From Paralvinella palmiformis (taxonomy: Eukaryota; Annelida; Polychaeta; Terebellida; Alvinellidae), in the NCBI GenBank assembly GCA_025642065.1, contig JAODUP010000119.1, forward strand, positions 1 to 64,000: a stretch of 64,000 nt of DNA, read 5' to 3'. Under the pieces are notes generated by a model. That model did no database searches and was not told the origin of the DNA. It saw nothing but the letters and a program-made list of their open reading frames with translations. Positions 44,657 through 56,992 of this stretch are shown here, piece after piece (position 1 is the stretch's first letter; each line of letters starts with the position of its first letter). Made by a program: the position numbers and the translations under genes.

Positions 44657-44704
44657 CCTATCTATCCATGTATCTATCTATCTATCTATTTGTCTATCTA
44701 TCTC
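44573..44704. repeat. (TC)n to (TCTA)n compound microsatellite
   Basis: A TC run changes abruptly to TCTA units. The apparent SLSLS/YLSIYLSI frames are repeat translation. Confidence 0.95.
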
Positions 44705-44764
44705 AGTATCTCTTTCTCTCACAAATTACTAATTAACAGTTTTCAAGGAGAAATTGAATAATTA

Positions 44765-44892
44765 GACTGACTGACTGACTGACTGACTGACTGACTGACT
44801 GACTGACTGACTGACTGACTGACTGACTCACTCACTCACTCACTCACTCACTCACTCACTCACTCACTCACACTCACTCACTCACTCACTAC
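44765..44892. repeat. (GACT)n abutting (CACT)n
   Basis: About 16 GACT units switch at 44829 to CACT units without a gap. Confidence 0.95.
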
Positions 44893-44937
44893 AAATTATC
44901 AATCCATAATTTTAAAGAAGAGATTGATTAATTAATT

Positions 44938-44964
44938 ACACACACACACACATACACACACACG

Positions 44965-44996
<32 letters not shown>

Positions 44997-45046
44997 TACA
45001 CACACACACACACACATACATACATACACACACACACTCTCTCTCT
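44938..45046. repeat. (CA)n / (CATA)n / (CT)n compound
   Basis: Alternating CA and CATA runs. Confidence 0.9.
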
Positions 45047-45059
45047 CCCTTCATTCATA

Positions 45060-45187
45060 GAACCTTCCCTCTTGCCACTTACCAATCTCTCGCTTGGTCA
45101 AAATAAGGCGTCCGTAAAGCACGTCAGACTTGGGGATACAAGATGTCATCTCTACGTCACTAGTCGGTGGAGTTGACGTCTGCCACC

Positions 45188-45227
<40 letters not shown>

Positions 45228-45690
45228 TCGCTTTCTTCGGAAAACGAGCTGTATCAGGAGCGATGCCGAGATAGAACGCCTCGAGGCAGGTGTTTTCCTC
45301 GACCATTGCGCTGTCACTTAACCTCCGCTCGCTAACTGGCGCCTACTTAGCCCAATAAAAGAGGGGAAATGAATAACGCTGGATGAAAGCGTCGCCGATG
45401 GTCTAACTCATTACCAAAGACGTCCGAGTCTAGGCAACTTGGGCTGGTCGTCCTTTTTATCCCTTTCCAACAGTCTAATAATTCACACGCAGATCGCCGA
45501 AAAAAGGGGCAGGTCCACGTGATTCAGCTTGATATCCAGAATAAAGGAGTCCACCCACGACCGGAACCGGTGACGCAGATAGAGCAGCGCCGGTGCGTGC
45601 GCGCGGCGGTCACGCGCACCTTAGCACTTCCGCTTCCGTGGCCAGATAATTCGAGCGCGCCGCTGCGAGCGGAGACAGATTGATGGCTCT
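45060..45690. other. CpG-containing block with (GA)n insert
   Basis: Non-repetitive GC-richer DNA with a (GA)n run at about 45191-45225. The end (45540-45690) is very CpG-rich and includes the ETS-like CACTTCCGC. A promoter or conserved non-coding element is possible; no exon seen. Confidence 0.3.
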
Positions 45691-45699
45691 CCGTTTATT

Positions 45700-46074
45700 A
45701 AAGTCTCTTAAAATCTTCTGGAATAAACGAGATTTTTACCCATTTTATGGCAACATTAAGTGACGTACTAGGAATATCAGTTTGTGTTCGGTCATTTGAC
45801 AAAGTCATTTAGACTGGTCACTCTCTCCATTTTTGGATGTTATATAACTATACTGAAGCAGTAAAACAAAACAACCTTTGTGCTGAGATTGTGCTGTCCT
45901 TAAACGATCTTAATGATCATTATACACAAGTCGCTTAGTCGGCAATGGAGCTGAAATAAAATGTCCCGTACGCCTACCAACAATATCAGTTTAAATGCGA
46001 GCGCTCGCTTGTGTATGGACCTTAATTAATGCACTTGCATTCTGTTCTCGGTGTGCTGAATAAAAAAAAGATTG

Positions 46075-46109
<35 letters not shown>

Positions 46110-46534
46110 TGTATGATATTTTACTAAGAAATTTAACAAAATATACCAGAGTTATCAGACATGACACATCAAGGTAATTACTCTTTGTATCAAATACCAA
46201 TTGTTCACCTCTTGTTCGTATCCTAATAGTTGCCTCCTCCATTAACAAACCTGCCCACGACTCTGTGAGGGCATTATTAACTTGCATTATACGTGTGCTA
46301 TTTTTCAAAATGACTACCATAGAAATACGAAATATAGATTGCATCGGTGAACATTCAAAGGTTATAATCACTCTTAATTTTTCCATGGTCTAAATGATTA
46401 ATATCGGGTCGAAATAGTCATCTTTTCCCAGTCCAACAATTTGGACTAAATGTTCAGTCCAAATGACTGGTTTAGTATGATCGAAATAAAACCAGTCAAT
46501 GGTTCAAATGACAAGATTTTAACTTTTTATAAAT

Positions 46535-46583
<49 letters not shown>

Positions 46584-48070
46584 CCGCGCACTCGCATGTG
46601 TGTGGGGGTGCATGCGTGTGTCAGGGTTTGACATACAGGTACCCAAGTTACAGATGTTACCTTTGTTATATCTCGTATAGACTATTGTAACAGCCTGTTA
46701 TATAACAAATCTGATTATAACACCAATCTCCTTCAACGAATATAGAGCGTGGTGCAGTTCGCATATAGACAAATACTCAAAAATATCATCGTATCACATA
46801 AAAAAAATTAAATAACGTTGGTTATCGGTTGCTGATAGCACATTCCTTATTTCAAAATCGATTCACGACAATTGATCTAAACATCTGTATGAACTTCTGA
46901 TCATTAAATCATCTCTAGAAATCGGGTGATTATCAATTCATGAACTAGGAGCTATGACGCCGTGTGTGTTTATTAAAGACTGCTGCACTTTTCATTTTGC
47001 TATTATTTATCCTGGTTTATAGAAACAAGTGTCCCGGCTATATATGACATTATATTTTGTTAACCCCAAAACCTTACCGTGATAGTATTTATTGATTGGT
47101 TAGTAAAAGGGTTAAATGGTATTTTGAATCTATTTTTGTGCACATCGTAATGAAGCGAAATGGAAGATGAATAGAACCAATTTTGGCTATACATGTAATT
47201 ATATCACCTTTTATATGGTGCCATAGTTAGCATTGAGACAGAGGTATAGCAGGTGCCTTGTTTCTCCGCCACTTATTTATGTATCAATGTTGCTGGTTTT
47301 TTTTCGACACAACATTTCTTAAATACAACACAACACTCTTTTCGCTATTGGCCACTCCACAAGTTGAGAGTTGTTCGTGCAAACTCTCAAAACATGGAAC
47401 CGGACATCCAAATCCGACCACCCTCTCAATGAGATGACTTTGTACGTTGTTCGTAATTCAACGCAACGCAGTGACCCAACTAGACGAATTGCATGTTCTA
47501 AGAAAATGGGATTCAACACTTCTTTCGTAAATGTTTGCATCAAGGCATGCTTCAATTTAATTTTTCTTCTACTCAGTACGGAGAAGGCCACCTACCAAAC
47601 CCTATATACTGATAGTTGCCTCCTCCATTAACAAACCTGCCCACGACTCTATGAGGGAAATATTAACTGCTACTTTTCAAAATGACTACCATAGAAATAC
47701 GAAACATAGATTACATCGGTGTACATTCAAATAGTATAATGTAATGACTAGAATACATTAATTGTCCTAATAAACGTATAATATAAAGTATCAAATATAT
47801 TGTTATACCACCTTTTTATTGCACAGTTTTGAATATTGAAACTACTAAATAAATTATAGTATGGCGGATTTCCATATAGATGTACCTAAATGTTAACAAT
47901 GGTCCAAACAGCAGATAGGCTGTATATTTTAATAGATGCAGTTTCAAAAAATGCTGTCCTATTTATAACGAATATAGATTCTTCTATCAGGAGATGGGAT
48001 ATTTAAGAAATCATAAAAAAATTCTCGCTCTGCTATTAGCTCGGTTATTTGTCAATTCCAACAATCATGG
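45700..48070. other. Intergenic with (CA)n and (CT)n(GT)n
   Basis: Microsatellites lie at about 46078-46108 and 46539-46584. A 'gttgcctcctccattaacaaacctgcccacgactct'-type block of about 40 bp is duplicated at about 46227 and 47615 together with a following 'tttcaaaatgactaccatag' block, so a repeat family of at least 130 bp is present. No gene seen. Confidence 0.5.
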
Positions 48071-48283
48071 TGTGTGTGTGCGTGTGTATGTGTGTGTGCG
48101 TTTGTGTGTACCGATATTAAGAGCATGACGCCATCAAGTAGGTCCACGGACGAACGGATGTGACATCTAACTGGCGGAGCAGATAACATGCCATATGGTT
48201 TACGGAGCCAGACAATATTCCCCCACACGGCCATACATATTTTAAAGCCGGATTAAACACGGAAAGAAAACATCACAGTTATT

Positions 48284-48385
48284 CCGAACTGGCTAGTCAC
48301 GACCTCGGGGTATTCCCTTACGACCCAGCCATTCCGTGCCCTACGACCTCTAACCTCCACCCTCGGGGCAGACCAGCCAGTTCGG
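48284..48385. repeat. 15-bp inverted repeat, 72-bp spacer
   Basis: CCGAACTGGCTAGTC (48284-48298) and GACCAGCCAGTTCGG (48371-48385) are complementary except for one position, in a CpG-rich block (48110-48850). Confidence 0.7.
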
Positions 48386-48966
48386 ACCGTCGAAGGAAAT
48401 TCGATATATATTCCCATACTAATGCGATATTGACCTAAAGAAAGCATCAAATTATCTCATCTTGACTCACCGAACACCAATGAAAATTACACACCCCAAG
48501 GCCGGACATTCTGGCAGGCAGTAATTGAAAAAGTGTAATGTTTTAAGATACTATTCACTCTCGGCTACGTCGCTACGTTAAAGCTCAGCCTAGCGCTGAC
48601 GTGTAACAAATCACTCCGCCACAGAGAATCGCCTTCTGGCCGTCGTCGAGCTTAAAATGGCCAATGACCAGCCACCAAAAAGACGACTAGGCTTCGGCTT
48701 GGATTCTCGGCGATACGTCGAAGTCGGCTTCCATTTCACGACGACCCCATCTTTATGGTCTTTGAAGTTGATTTTGATTTCGCCGAATGCGTATTAATAA
48801 TGTCGGATGTGGACATAATCGACGGCATAATGAGGGCTTCATGTCCGTCGTATCATTGGGTATCAACATGACACAATCAAAGAAAACACGAGTAATATAT
48901 TATGATATTGTGTTACTGCGATATATACCGTACAGTTCAGCTTCCTCTCACTGATGTTTTGTGATC

Positions 48967-49145
48967 ACAGTGAGTGAGTGAGTGAGTGAGTGATGATGAG
49001 TGAGTGAGTGAGTGAGTGAGTGAGTGAGTGAGTGAGTGAGTGAGTGAGTGAGTGAGTGAGTGAGCGAGCGAGCGAGCGAGCGAGCGAGCGAGCGAGCGAG
49101 CGAGCCAACCAACCAGCCAGCCAGCCAGCCAGTCAGTCAATCAGT
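48967..49145. repeat. (GTGA)n changing to (GCGA)n and (CCAG)n
   Basis: A tetranucleotide array whose unit changes in steps from left to right: GTGA, GCGA, CCAA/CCAG, CAGT. Confidence 0.95.
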
Positions 49146-49727
49146 CAGTCAATAAGTCAGTCATTTAGTGAGTTAGTGAGTCAATGAGTGAGTCAGTGAA
49201 TCAATGAGTGACCCAGCGAATTATTTAGTATTAGCACTGGTTACAACTGGGACATTTAGCCAAACGGCGACTGCTTAGGGAAATGAGATGATCAGATGAA
49301 ACATCCTACAGTTACATTGAACGAGAGAGAATCTCTACCGTAACATATTAGTCAGACAAAGACTAGGTTTTTGTTACAGACTTACACCAGACAAATCACA
49401 ATCGCCGTCAAGCAAGGCATTTTTTCCCAGATATCTGTTAAGTTTTCTTACGTCTTCAGTTTTGCAGAAATTTATGTAATCCATTAAATTCAGCATTAAT
49501 TGTACTATCATTGTATCTTAATTAAGGAGCATCTTATTAAAGCTCTCTTAGTTAATATTAGGTAGTAATTAAATAACCCCGTGATAGCTTTGTTGTCGAA
49601 TTCGGTAGATAGATTTTAGAGATGTTTTATTCATCGTAAATAGCGAATATTATACAGAATGACGCTTTTGTATAATTATCCTAGAGTCAGAACTGTGTCA
49701 AGGATCCATCTGCTCTCGATCTCCCTC

Positions 49728-49803
49728 CCTCCCTCCCTCTCTTCCTCCCTCCATCTCTCTCTCTCTCTCTCTCTCGTTCGCTCTCTCGCTCCCTCTTTCT
49801 CTA
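49728..49803. repeat. CT-rich tract
   Basis: CCCT units then a CT run; no coding meaning. Confidence 0.85.
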
Positions 49804-49879
49804 AGGCACCCCCCACCACTCACCCCCGCCGGTATATTGACTAGTGTTATGTATTAGGTTGAGCTCTGTCACTACTAAA

Positions 49880-50700
49880 ACAATGTCCCTGCGTCAAGGG
49901 CTTACTTCAAAGTTGATGCCTTCACAAAGTGTGCAATTATCATCCCTAGCCCAAGACATACATCAAGCGGTTGGCCAAAGAACGTATAATTAATTGACAC
50001 GTTCATGCCGCTCATTGCTCACGGCTCGTCCAATCGGCGAATAATTCCTCTAAGAGAATCGATTTTCTCTATATTAACAATAATGCCGAACTGTCTCGCA
50101 GAGCTCTGGGCACGGGAGCCCTAAATCAATCTTGGTGTGTAATTATTTCCTCGCTGGGGTGCCCTGGTGGGCCTCCGATTCGGCCCGGGTACCCCGGGTC
50201 CGGAGTTTAGCCACCATCGCGTGCCGTAGTCAAACAGGTGTGTCTACATGACCCGATCACACAGAGTGTTCTGGACATCGACGGGGCGGTCCTTGTGCTC
50301 CCGGGGCTATTCCCCTGGCCCCGGTAGTGGGTTACGTCAGGCCATAACACCAAAGGACATGGTTAGCTTACGTCTTGAGCAGGTGACACCGACCAGATGC
50401 GCTATATCTGTGTCTCTATAAGCTTAAGTTAATTATGTAATTATGCCTTCCGCGGCGACAATATGGCGGCCGGGTGGTGAGGCCAATTTTGGCTAATTTC
50501 ATCTTAGCCCGTCCGTGATTTGAGCATTTTCAGCCAGCCAATGGTCACGTGCTTTCGTGGACCATTCCCTCTCCCCGCGTCGCCTCAAACAGCGCCGCCG
50601 GTTGTTCGCGCGTCGTTCTTACGTTAGACGGCGTTCGTGTCCTGTGTCACAACGAGCGCCATCCTGCGGATGTAAACGATGACGATGTTGTCATGGTTAC
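49880..50700. other. CpG-containing complex block
   Basis: Non-repetitive, CpG-rich, with 'tcacggctcgtccaatcgg' (CCAAT box), AATATGGCGGCC at about 50460 and 'ggtcacgtgc' at about 50543. No open frame of convincing character. Candidate regulatory DNA of the nearby Pox neuro-like gene or an unseen promoter. Confidence 0.35.
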
Positions 50701-51547
50701 GTCATGCTAGCTAACTAATATATGTCAACCCAAAGCACTTTATAAAAACAATGACGTAAGCCTTTGTCTGTTCACCATTTAAGAGGTACAATACTTGCTA
50801 TACTTAACGGCGATAAACTTAAGTGGTTTAAATACCGCTTTTGTTGAGATATGGATGAGTCATCTTACATACGTTTTAAGTTTCGACAAATTAAGAAGTC
50901 TAGTAAATGATTAGTTAATAGAAATCTGTCCTTTTATGACAGCGATTTAAACTAGGTATCAATGTCCTAATTTGTCTTAATATATAGACCCATTATTTTA
51001 TTATTCTTGAAGTTTATTCGTATATTTTCTTAATTTGTGGCAATTATATAGACAGATGAATTTTTACGTTTATACTTATTTATGAATATGTAGACATGTG
51101 TACTTTCATCCATCCGTCCACCCATCTATCCACAAGAAAATGTGTCCTTTTATTAAATTCAATACTCAGAAAGAATACGTATGAGATAGACATAACTTAT
51201 TTATCGTAAATTAGATTTTTCGATACTGGAAACTAGATGCGATTTATAATTAAAACATCTTTATTAGGAAAGAAATGGTAACTTAATGAATATTTATGAT
51301 GCTAAATCATCCCTGTGTAACAACATAATTATCTTTGTTCAGACCGAAACGCCTCAGCATCTATTCCATATTATAGGAATAGTATGTTGAAGTTTTCGTA
51401 ATAAAAGGCGTAGCAAACCCTATAATTTTGTCTCTAACAACGCAGAAAAATTACTAATTCACGTGGGCGTAAGCATAGCAGGAATTATTCACGCCCAGAT
51501 GGTTAGGGCAGGCACGGGCCAAATCAATAATAAGGAGCTCTTCACTG

Positions 51548-51590
51548 ATTGGCTGGCCAAACTGGCACGTGATTGGTCAACTGTCACGTG
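51548..51590. promoter_or_regulatory. Paired ATTGG and CACGTG boxes
   Basis: ATTGG (inverted CCAAT) at 51548 and 51572 alternates with CACGTG E-boxes at 51566-51571 and 51585-51590. The tight spacing looks like a promoter or enhancer module. Confidence 0.4.
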
Positions 51591-51971
51591 CCTCATCTGA
51601 GAAACTATGGTAACAGAAGCGCTGCTTGAGCAGAATGAATATTAGCGAATCTGGTAAGAAAGATGGGGGAAAGGCAACAAGTTAAATTCCGTGCACCGTG
51701 TCTAAGAAGTGTATTAGGCTACAACAATCTCGGAGGGTAACAAGCCTCAAGTTAAAGAGACGGGAGAATATTAAATAAGAGAATTATCAAAATATCTTCT
51801 GGCGTTGACAACATAAAGGATTTCTGAGGCTACATTGGTTAATGGTTGACTTTAATTTAAACGCATCTTCACAATCAAGGTGAGATTTTTAATTACGTAT
51901 GTTTAGTTTGAGAAGTATATGAATGTATGTTACTTTGTTTGTGTTACGGCGTAAAATTATTTATTGTGCTT

Positions 51972-51972
<1 letters not shown>

Positions 51973-52040
<68 letters not shown>
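51973..52040. repeat. (AT)n microsatellite, about 68 bp
   Basis: Pure AT dinucleotide run. Confidence 0.97.
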
Positions 52041-52045
<5 letters not shown>

Positions 52046-52273
52046 CATACAAAATTGTATATAAACAAATAACTTTTACGCGCCCATTCAATTCTGAACT
52101 CAGTGATGATTGTTTTAGTAATATGTTTGTATATGATAGTTTGTTCTATATGAAATGTTGGGTGGGAAACTGCTGGATGTATGTGGGCAAGCGGTTGTAT
52201 ACACGCGAGTACATAGATCTACCCTTATATCGTTAAGATAGGGATATCAGTGAATCTGACTTTGAAGGCAATA

Positions 52274-52281
52274 TGTGTGTG

Positions 52282-52313
<32 letters not shown>

Positions 52314-52345
52314 TGCGTGCGTGTGTGTGCGTGTGTGAGTACGTG
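52274..52345. repeat. (GT)n and (GTGC)n microsatellite
   Basis: GT run changing to GTGC units and back. Confidence 0.95.
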
Positions 52346-52599
52346 TACGTGTATTTATATATGTGAGTGCGTGCGGTGTGGGATTTTGTGTATGGGCGCA
52401 TCCTTATGTGTGCGTTAGTGCTTGCATTTGCTTATATCCATACACAGATGCGTATTCAATCACGCACTCGCATTTATAAATTTGCGTGAAAATGTCCATC
52501 ACTGCTTTTCAATATCTCTCTCTATCTAGCTAGTTAGCCTTTCATCTAATTAAGTAGAAATAGAAACGGTTAGCTGACATATAGCTAAAACTAAATTTA

Positions 52600-52602
<3 letters not shown>

Positions 52603-52670
<68 letters not shown>
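52603..52670. repeat. (AT)n microsatellite, about 68 bp
   Basis: Pure AT run, similar in length to the one 600 bp earlier. Confidence 0.97.
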
Positions 52671-52673
<3 letters not shown>

Positions 52674-53057
52674 TTATATTTTCAATATTTTTGGAAGCCA
52701 TTTCCGGAATTGTTTTCAATTTTATTAAGTATCTCTGTCTATCGATCAGTAATAGTGTTTTACTAAAATATTACATGTATATTGGATGTCAGTGTGACTA
52801 TGGGATGTACGGGAACTAATATTTTGAAATAATATTTTCTACTGGGCACCTAAAGCCACTAAAAAAATGGGATTCTTAATTTTAGTAGCGGCTGCAGATC
52901 TAACTTGAAAATGCAATATACCTTAATAGAAAATAATTATTATTTCCAGAGATTCTAACAAAGATGGGAAATTCGAAATAGTCATAGTTGATGGTGAAAT
53001 TAATCTTGGATATATTCCGGGGTATTTGTTGTTATAAATGATCTCTCTTTTTTACAT

Positions 53058-53495
53058 ACTGTGTGTGTGTACGTGTGTATGTATGTATGTGTGTGCGTGT
53101 GTGTGTGTGTGTGCGTGTGCGTGCGTGTGTGTGTATGTATATGAGTGTATGCGTAAGTGGCTGTATCTGTCTCGGTGTCTATGCTTCATGAAACATGTAT
53201 ACATTTATATGCTGGTATTCGCTCAGAGCACTAGATACAAAACACCCATCAAAACCTATACTTACACAAATTCATAGATCCATAAATCTATTCATCCATG
53301 AATCTATTCATCCATGAATCTCTAAAAAAAGATGTTACGTCTTGAGAAAGTCTTCAGTCTGTGGAACAAGATCATCAGTTTTTTTGTACTTTACAAATAT
53401 ACACATTAATCTACCTTGTGTGTATGTGTATGCATGGGAGTCGGTGTGTGTGTGTATATGTGTATATGTGTGTGTGCGAGCGCGCGCGCGCGCGA
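53058..53495. repeat. GT-rich microsatellites with a (GC)n core
   Basis: GT/GTGC runs at about 53058-53145 and 53436-53505; the second holds a GCGCGCGCGCGCGC tract, a potential Z-DNA former. Confidence 0.9.
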
Positions 53496-53659
53496 GTGTG
53501 CGTACATGTATATGTCAGTCCGTGCGTTAAGTTATTAATGTTTTCTTTATTCACAAACAGATCGAATGAAAAGATCTTTATTTATTAATCTTTATTAATT
53601 ATTTACATAAACCCCCTTATGTGTGACCTTATTTGCGGATCTGGCTATATATATATATA

Positions 53660-54718
53660 TATATTAATCGCAACAAATCGACATCAAATCAGCGCCGTCA
53701 TTTCGTCGAATGCCAACGAACGAAAACCGATCACATGAAAGGGGCCCGAATTTCGCTCGGTTTCGCAAACATCGCTTCGTATCACGCCCTTTACTTACTG
53801 ACGAGCGGCGAAATTAGAGACCGCGAAACATCACGTTTAATTCCCAACCATGGGATCGTCAACTAATTTGTATCCGCTTTGTGCCGCACTCCACGCGCCC
53901 GTCATCTTGATTTCGACCGAACGGAGGTTATACGTCAAGAAAAACACGAGATGAAAGACCGGAGAAATATCTGACCGTATATCGCTAGTTTGTAATCACC
54001 GCGATATAGAGTTACATATGGGAGGAACCTGTTTGTCGAGAACGTTGTCAAACGCTTTCTTCACCCGCCCGACGGCCTGCCTTCAGTCGACGACATTCCT
54101 TGGAGCAGCTCGCCCAAAACAGCGCTAACCGAACCTAATGCCGTTAATTTGCGCCATATGCGGTAATAATTATCCACCCACGAGGCGAAGATTCAGCGCC
54201 AAAAGCCGACCCATGGGCCTGAACTACTCGACGGTTGGAAGTTAGCCATCGTACTTGGGTAAGGAGACACCGAAGAAGTGAGACTCGGGTGAAATCAATC
54301 GTCGCGCTGGGGGCTCATTCTTTCGGCAATCAATCGGCAGATTGTCGGGCCGAGGTTGTTTGTCAGCTACAGCTGCTGACTTCTTGGTCTCTAATGGAAA
54401 CTGATCGGGCGGAAGGAGCCGATATTTATGACGAGGCCGCGTCTGGTCGGCTGTGGGTCGTCGATGTTACGATGACTTCCACGCAAAAGTGTGCGTGCGT
54501 GCGTGCGTGTGTGCGTATATGCGCATGTGTGCGTGCGCGGTCGGGCGGGCGGGTGTGTATGTGCAGTGCAGAAAAACCAAAACTCCGTCGGTTTGAATCA
54601 CCCCTCATTATCACCATTTATCGTATTAGTTTCAGTTTCGAAGTGGTTCCGAGACTAAGAAACGCTGCGAACGTTGTCGATCCTGGACTCGAACTCTGAC
54701 CCCCGCCTCAACGTCACG
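53660..54718. promoter_or_regulatory. CpG-rich upstream region of Pox neuro-like gene
   Basis: A 1-kb block of non-repetitive, CpG-rich DNA directly upstream of the start codon, broken only by a (GTGC)n run at about 54489-54555. It has homeodomain-type 'taataattatc' near 54162. The open frame at 54235-54699 runs through the microsatellite and shows no family, so I read this block as promoter and 5' UTR rather than protein. Confidence 0.45.
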
Positions 54719-54731
54719 ATGCCTCATACAG
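54719..54731 (+). CDS. Poxn: Pox neuro-like exon 1 (13 coding nt)
   Basis: ATGCCTCATACAG followed by the donor GTAAGT. The 13 nt end in phase 1 and complete a Gly codon with the first two bases of exon 2, giving M-P-H-T-G-Q. Far too short for ORF finding; identified from the paired-domain start. Confidence 0.85.
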
Positions 54732-56596
54732 GTAAGTCAATACGCGGGTCTTCTTGGGAGGATGGGCCGGTGTAAAAAAGAGGCGGTTAGAGGCCAGGTA
54801 TACGGGGTGTTGCGGGTTATTGTCGACGCCCGCTCTCTCGATGTGCGTGTCCGTGCGTCGAAATGGCGCCCAAAAGTGGCACGCTATAGAGGGGGCTACC
54901 CGTAATTAAGGCGAAGTACCTTAAACGACCACAGCCAAGGTGTGACTGTGAAAGGACCCAGGGTCTTAATAGACGTCGCGTGCCGCTGACGTATGCCAAA
55001 CAGAAACACGTCCAAGGGACAACTGTAAAGAAGACCAAGTGACAGCGAATTAGCGAGTAATTTCCTGTGTAATTGACCGTGTTTTGACGAGTCACTGATG
55101 ACTAAAGGAGATTGGGGACGGAATTACGTTCATTGTAATATTTATTGACATTATATTGTCGAATAGCGATCGCTCTTCTCTGGACTTGCGGTAGATGCTC
55201 TAAGGAATTTGGCATTGAGTTTTTTTCTCCTAGTACAATGTTTATCTGCTATGCCAAACAGGAGAGAGTGAGTGAGTGCTTTGTTAAGCATCGGGAACGG
55301 TCACACGATTCGTCCTGGGACGGTTGCTCAAGATAAAGTGTTCATAAGTGGCTCGATAGATTGTATTGGTTATAAGCTTATGGGATCTCGCAATCGTTGA
55401 GTTTTCCCTGGCTCAATGCCCTCCTAGGGATTGTCGTATTGATCACACTTGAGTCACTGAGTGAGTGGGTGAGTTAATGAATCAGTTAATTCTTTAGACT
55501 CGGTGTCAGTCTCACCTGGAACATATGACCGAGAGCTAACTCCCTATACGGACACATCTCACAAACACAGCTATGGGTGGGATTCGAACCCACGACATGG
55601 ACATTTGAAGCGCACGCTCTAAACATTGCGCCATCAGAGCACCCAATAAATGATCACCCCCCGCCCCCCCCCCCATATGCCAATATTAATACGGCGAAGA
55701 GTGTCAAAAGTACGACGGTTAGAAACTTGAAAGTGAAATAAAGACAACTGATAACTCCATATCGAGAGGAAGAAGATCACATTTAAACTGATCGGAGAAA
55801 AGTATTCGGTATTAGAAATATTAATTATTTTATTGTCGTTTAGCTTATTTATATATTGAGATAATTAACCATCCTCTCTCCTTGTAAGTCCATCGGCCAC
55901 TAAAACATGATCTCTTTTACATTTTTTGTGCATATATTTATTTAATAAAAAAGCTTTCGTCGGTTATGATTAAGAATGTAAACAATAAGGAATATTCATA
56001 GATATATAATTAGATAATTATACGATCTAGGTTAATTGTATTGTTCAATATACGTCTCTCGATATTTGCTTTAAAATGTTGCCGAATTAGAATAACAATA
56101 GTTTTATTATAATCACTGGCTAAATGCAATATACAAGGTCTCCATCTGTTATGATGATGATGAAGGATTTGACCTCTAACCCGCTCATTATCACTCCATA
56201 ACATCACCCCCCTCCCCATCCCAATAGGTCAGACCGGAGTTAACCAACTAGGTGGCGTGTTTGTTAACGGGCGGCCCCTTCCGGATCATATACGACGCCG
56301 TATCGTTGAGCTAGCCTTGATGGGAGTCCGGCCTTGCGATATCTCACGACAGCTACTCGTATCACATGGCTGTGTGAGTAAAATCCTGACCAGGTTTTAC
56401 GAGACTGGATCAATTAAACCTGGAGCAATAGGCGGAGGGAAGCCAAAAACTAGGGTGAGTGAGAGATGCTTATCAGAAACTAAAACGATCATAATTATAG
56501 TCTGATATTTCATTTAATTTATCGTGTCTCATAATTCTAGACACAATTTTGACAAATACAGAGAAATACAGATTGACTATGGAAATACACAAAATA

Positions 56597-56673
<77 letters not shown>

Positions 56674-56835
56674 TGTTGATATACAATTAAAAAAGAGGAA
56701 CTCTATTTGACTAGGATGACATGCATTATGTTGAAAATTATTTTATTACCTGGATCTTTGATTAGTAATATTTTTTCCCAATTATCACCTATAACAACAA
56801 GGATATAATAATTATTTTATATTCGTTGCTTGTGA

Positions 56836-56867
<32 letters not shown>

Positions 56868-56949
56868 CATCATCATTATTATTAATAATAATAGTTGTTG
56901 TTGTAGTTGTAATAATAGCAGTAGTATAATTATTTATATGTTATTCATA

Positions 56950-56992
<43 letters not shown>

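Noticed and set aside
44509..44761. Frames with S-L-S-L and Y-L-S-I repeats
   Set aside because: Microsatellite translation.
54235..54699. 154-codon open frame just upstream of the Pax start
   Set aside because: It runs through a GTGC microsatellite (translated as C-V-R-A repeats), shows no family, and ends just before the Pax start codon; read as 5' flank.
54675..54705. tRNA B box on the minus strand near the Pax start
   Set aside because: The GTTCGAGTC core is present but flanking bases do not form a T stem and no A box is found.
55572..55645. Functional tRNA gene on the minus strand
   Set aside because: T-arm is perfect but the anticodon stem does not pair and a SINE body follows; a tRNA-derived SINE head.
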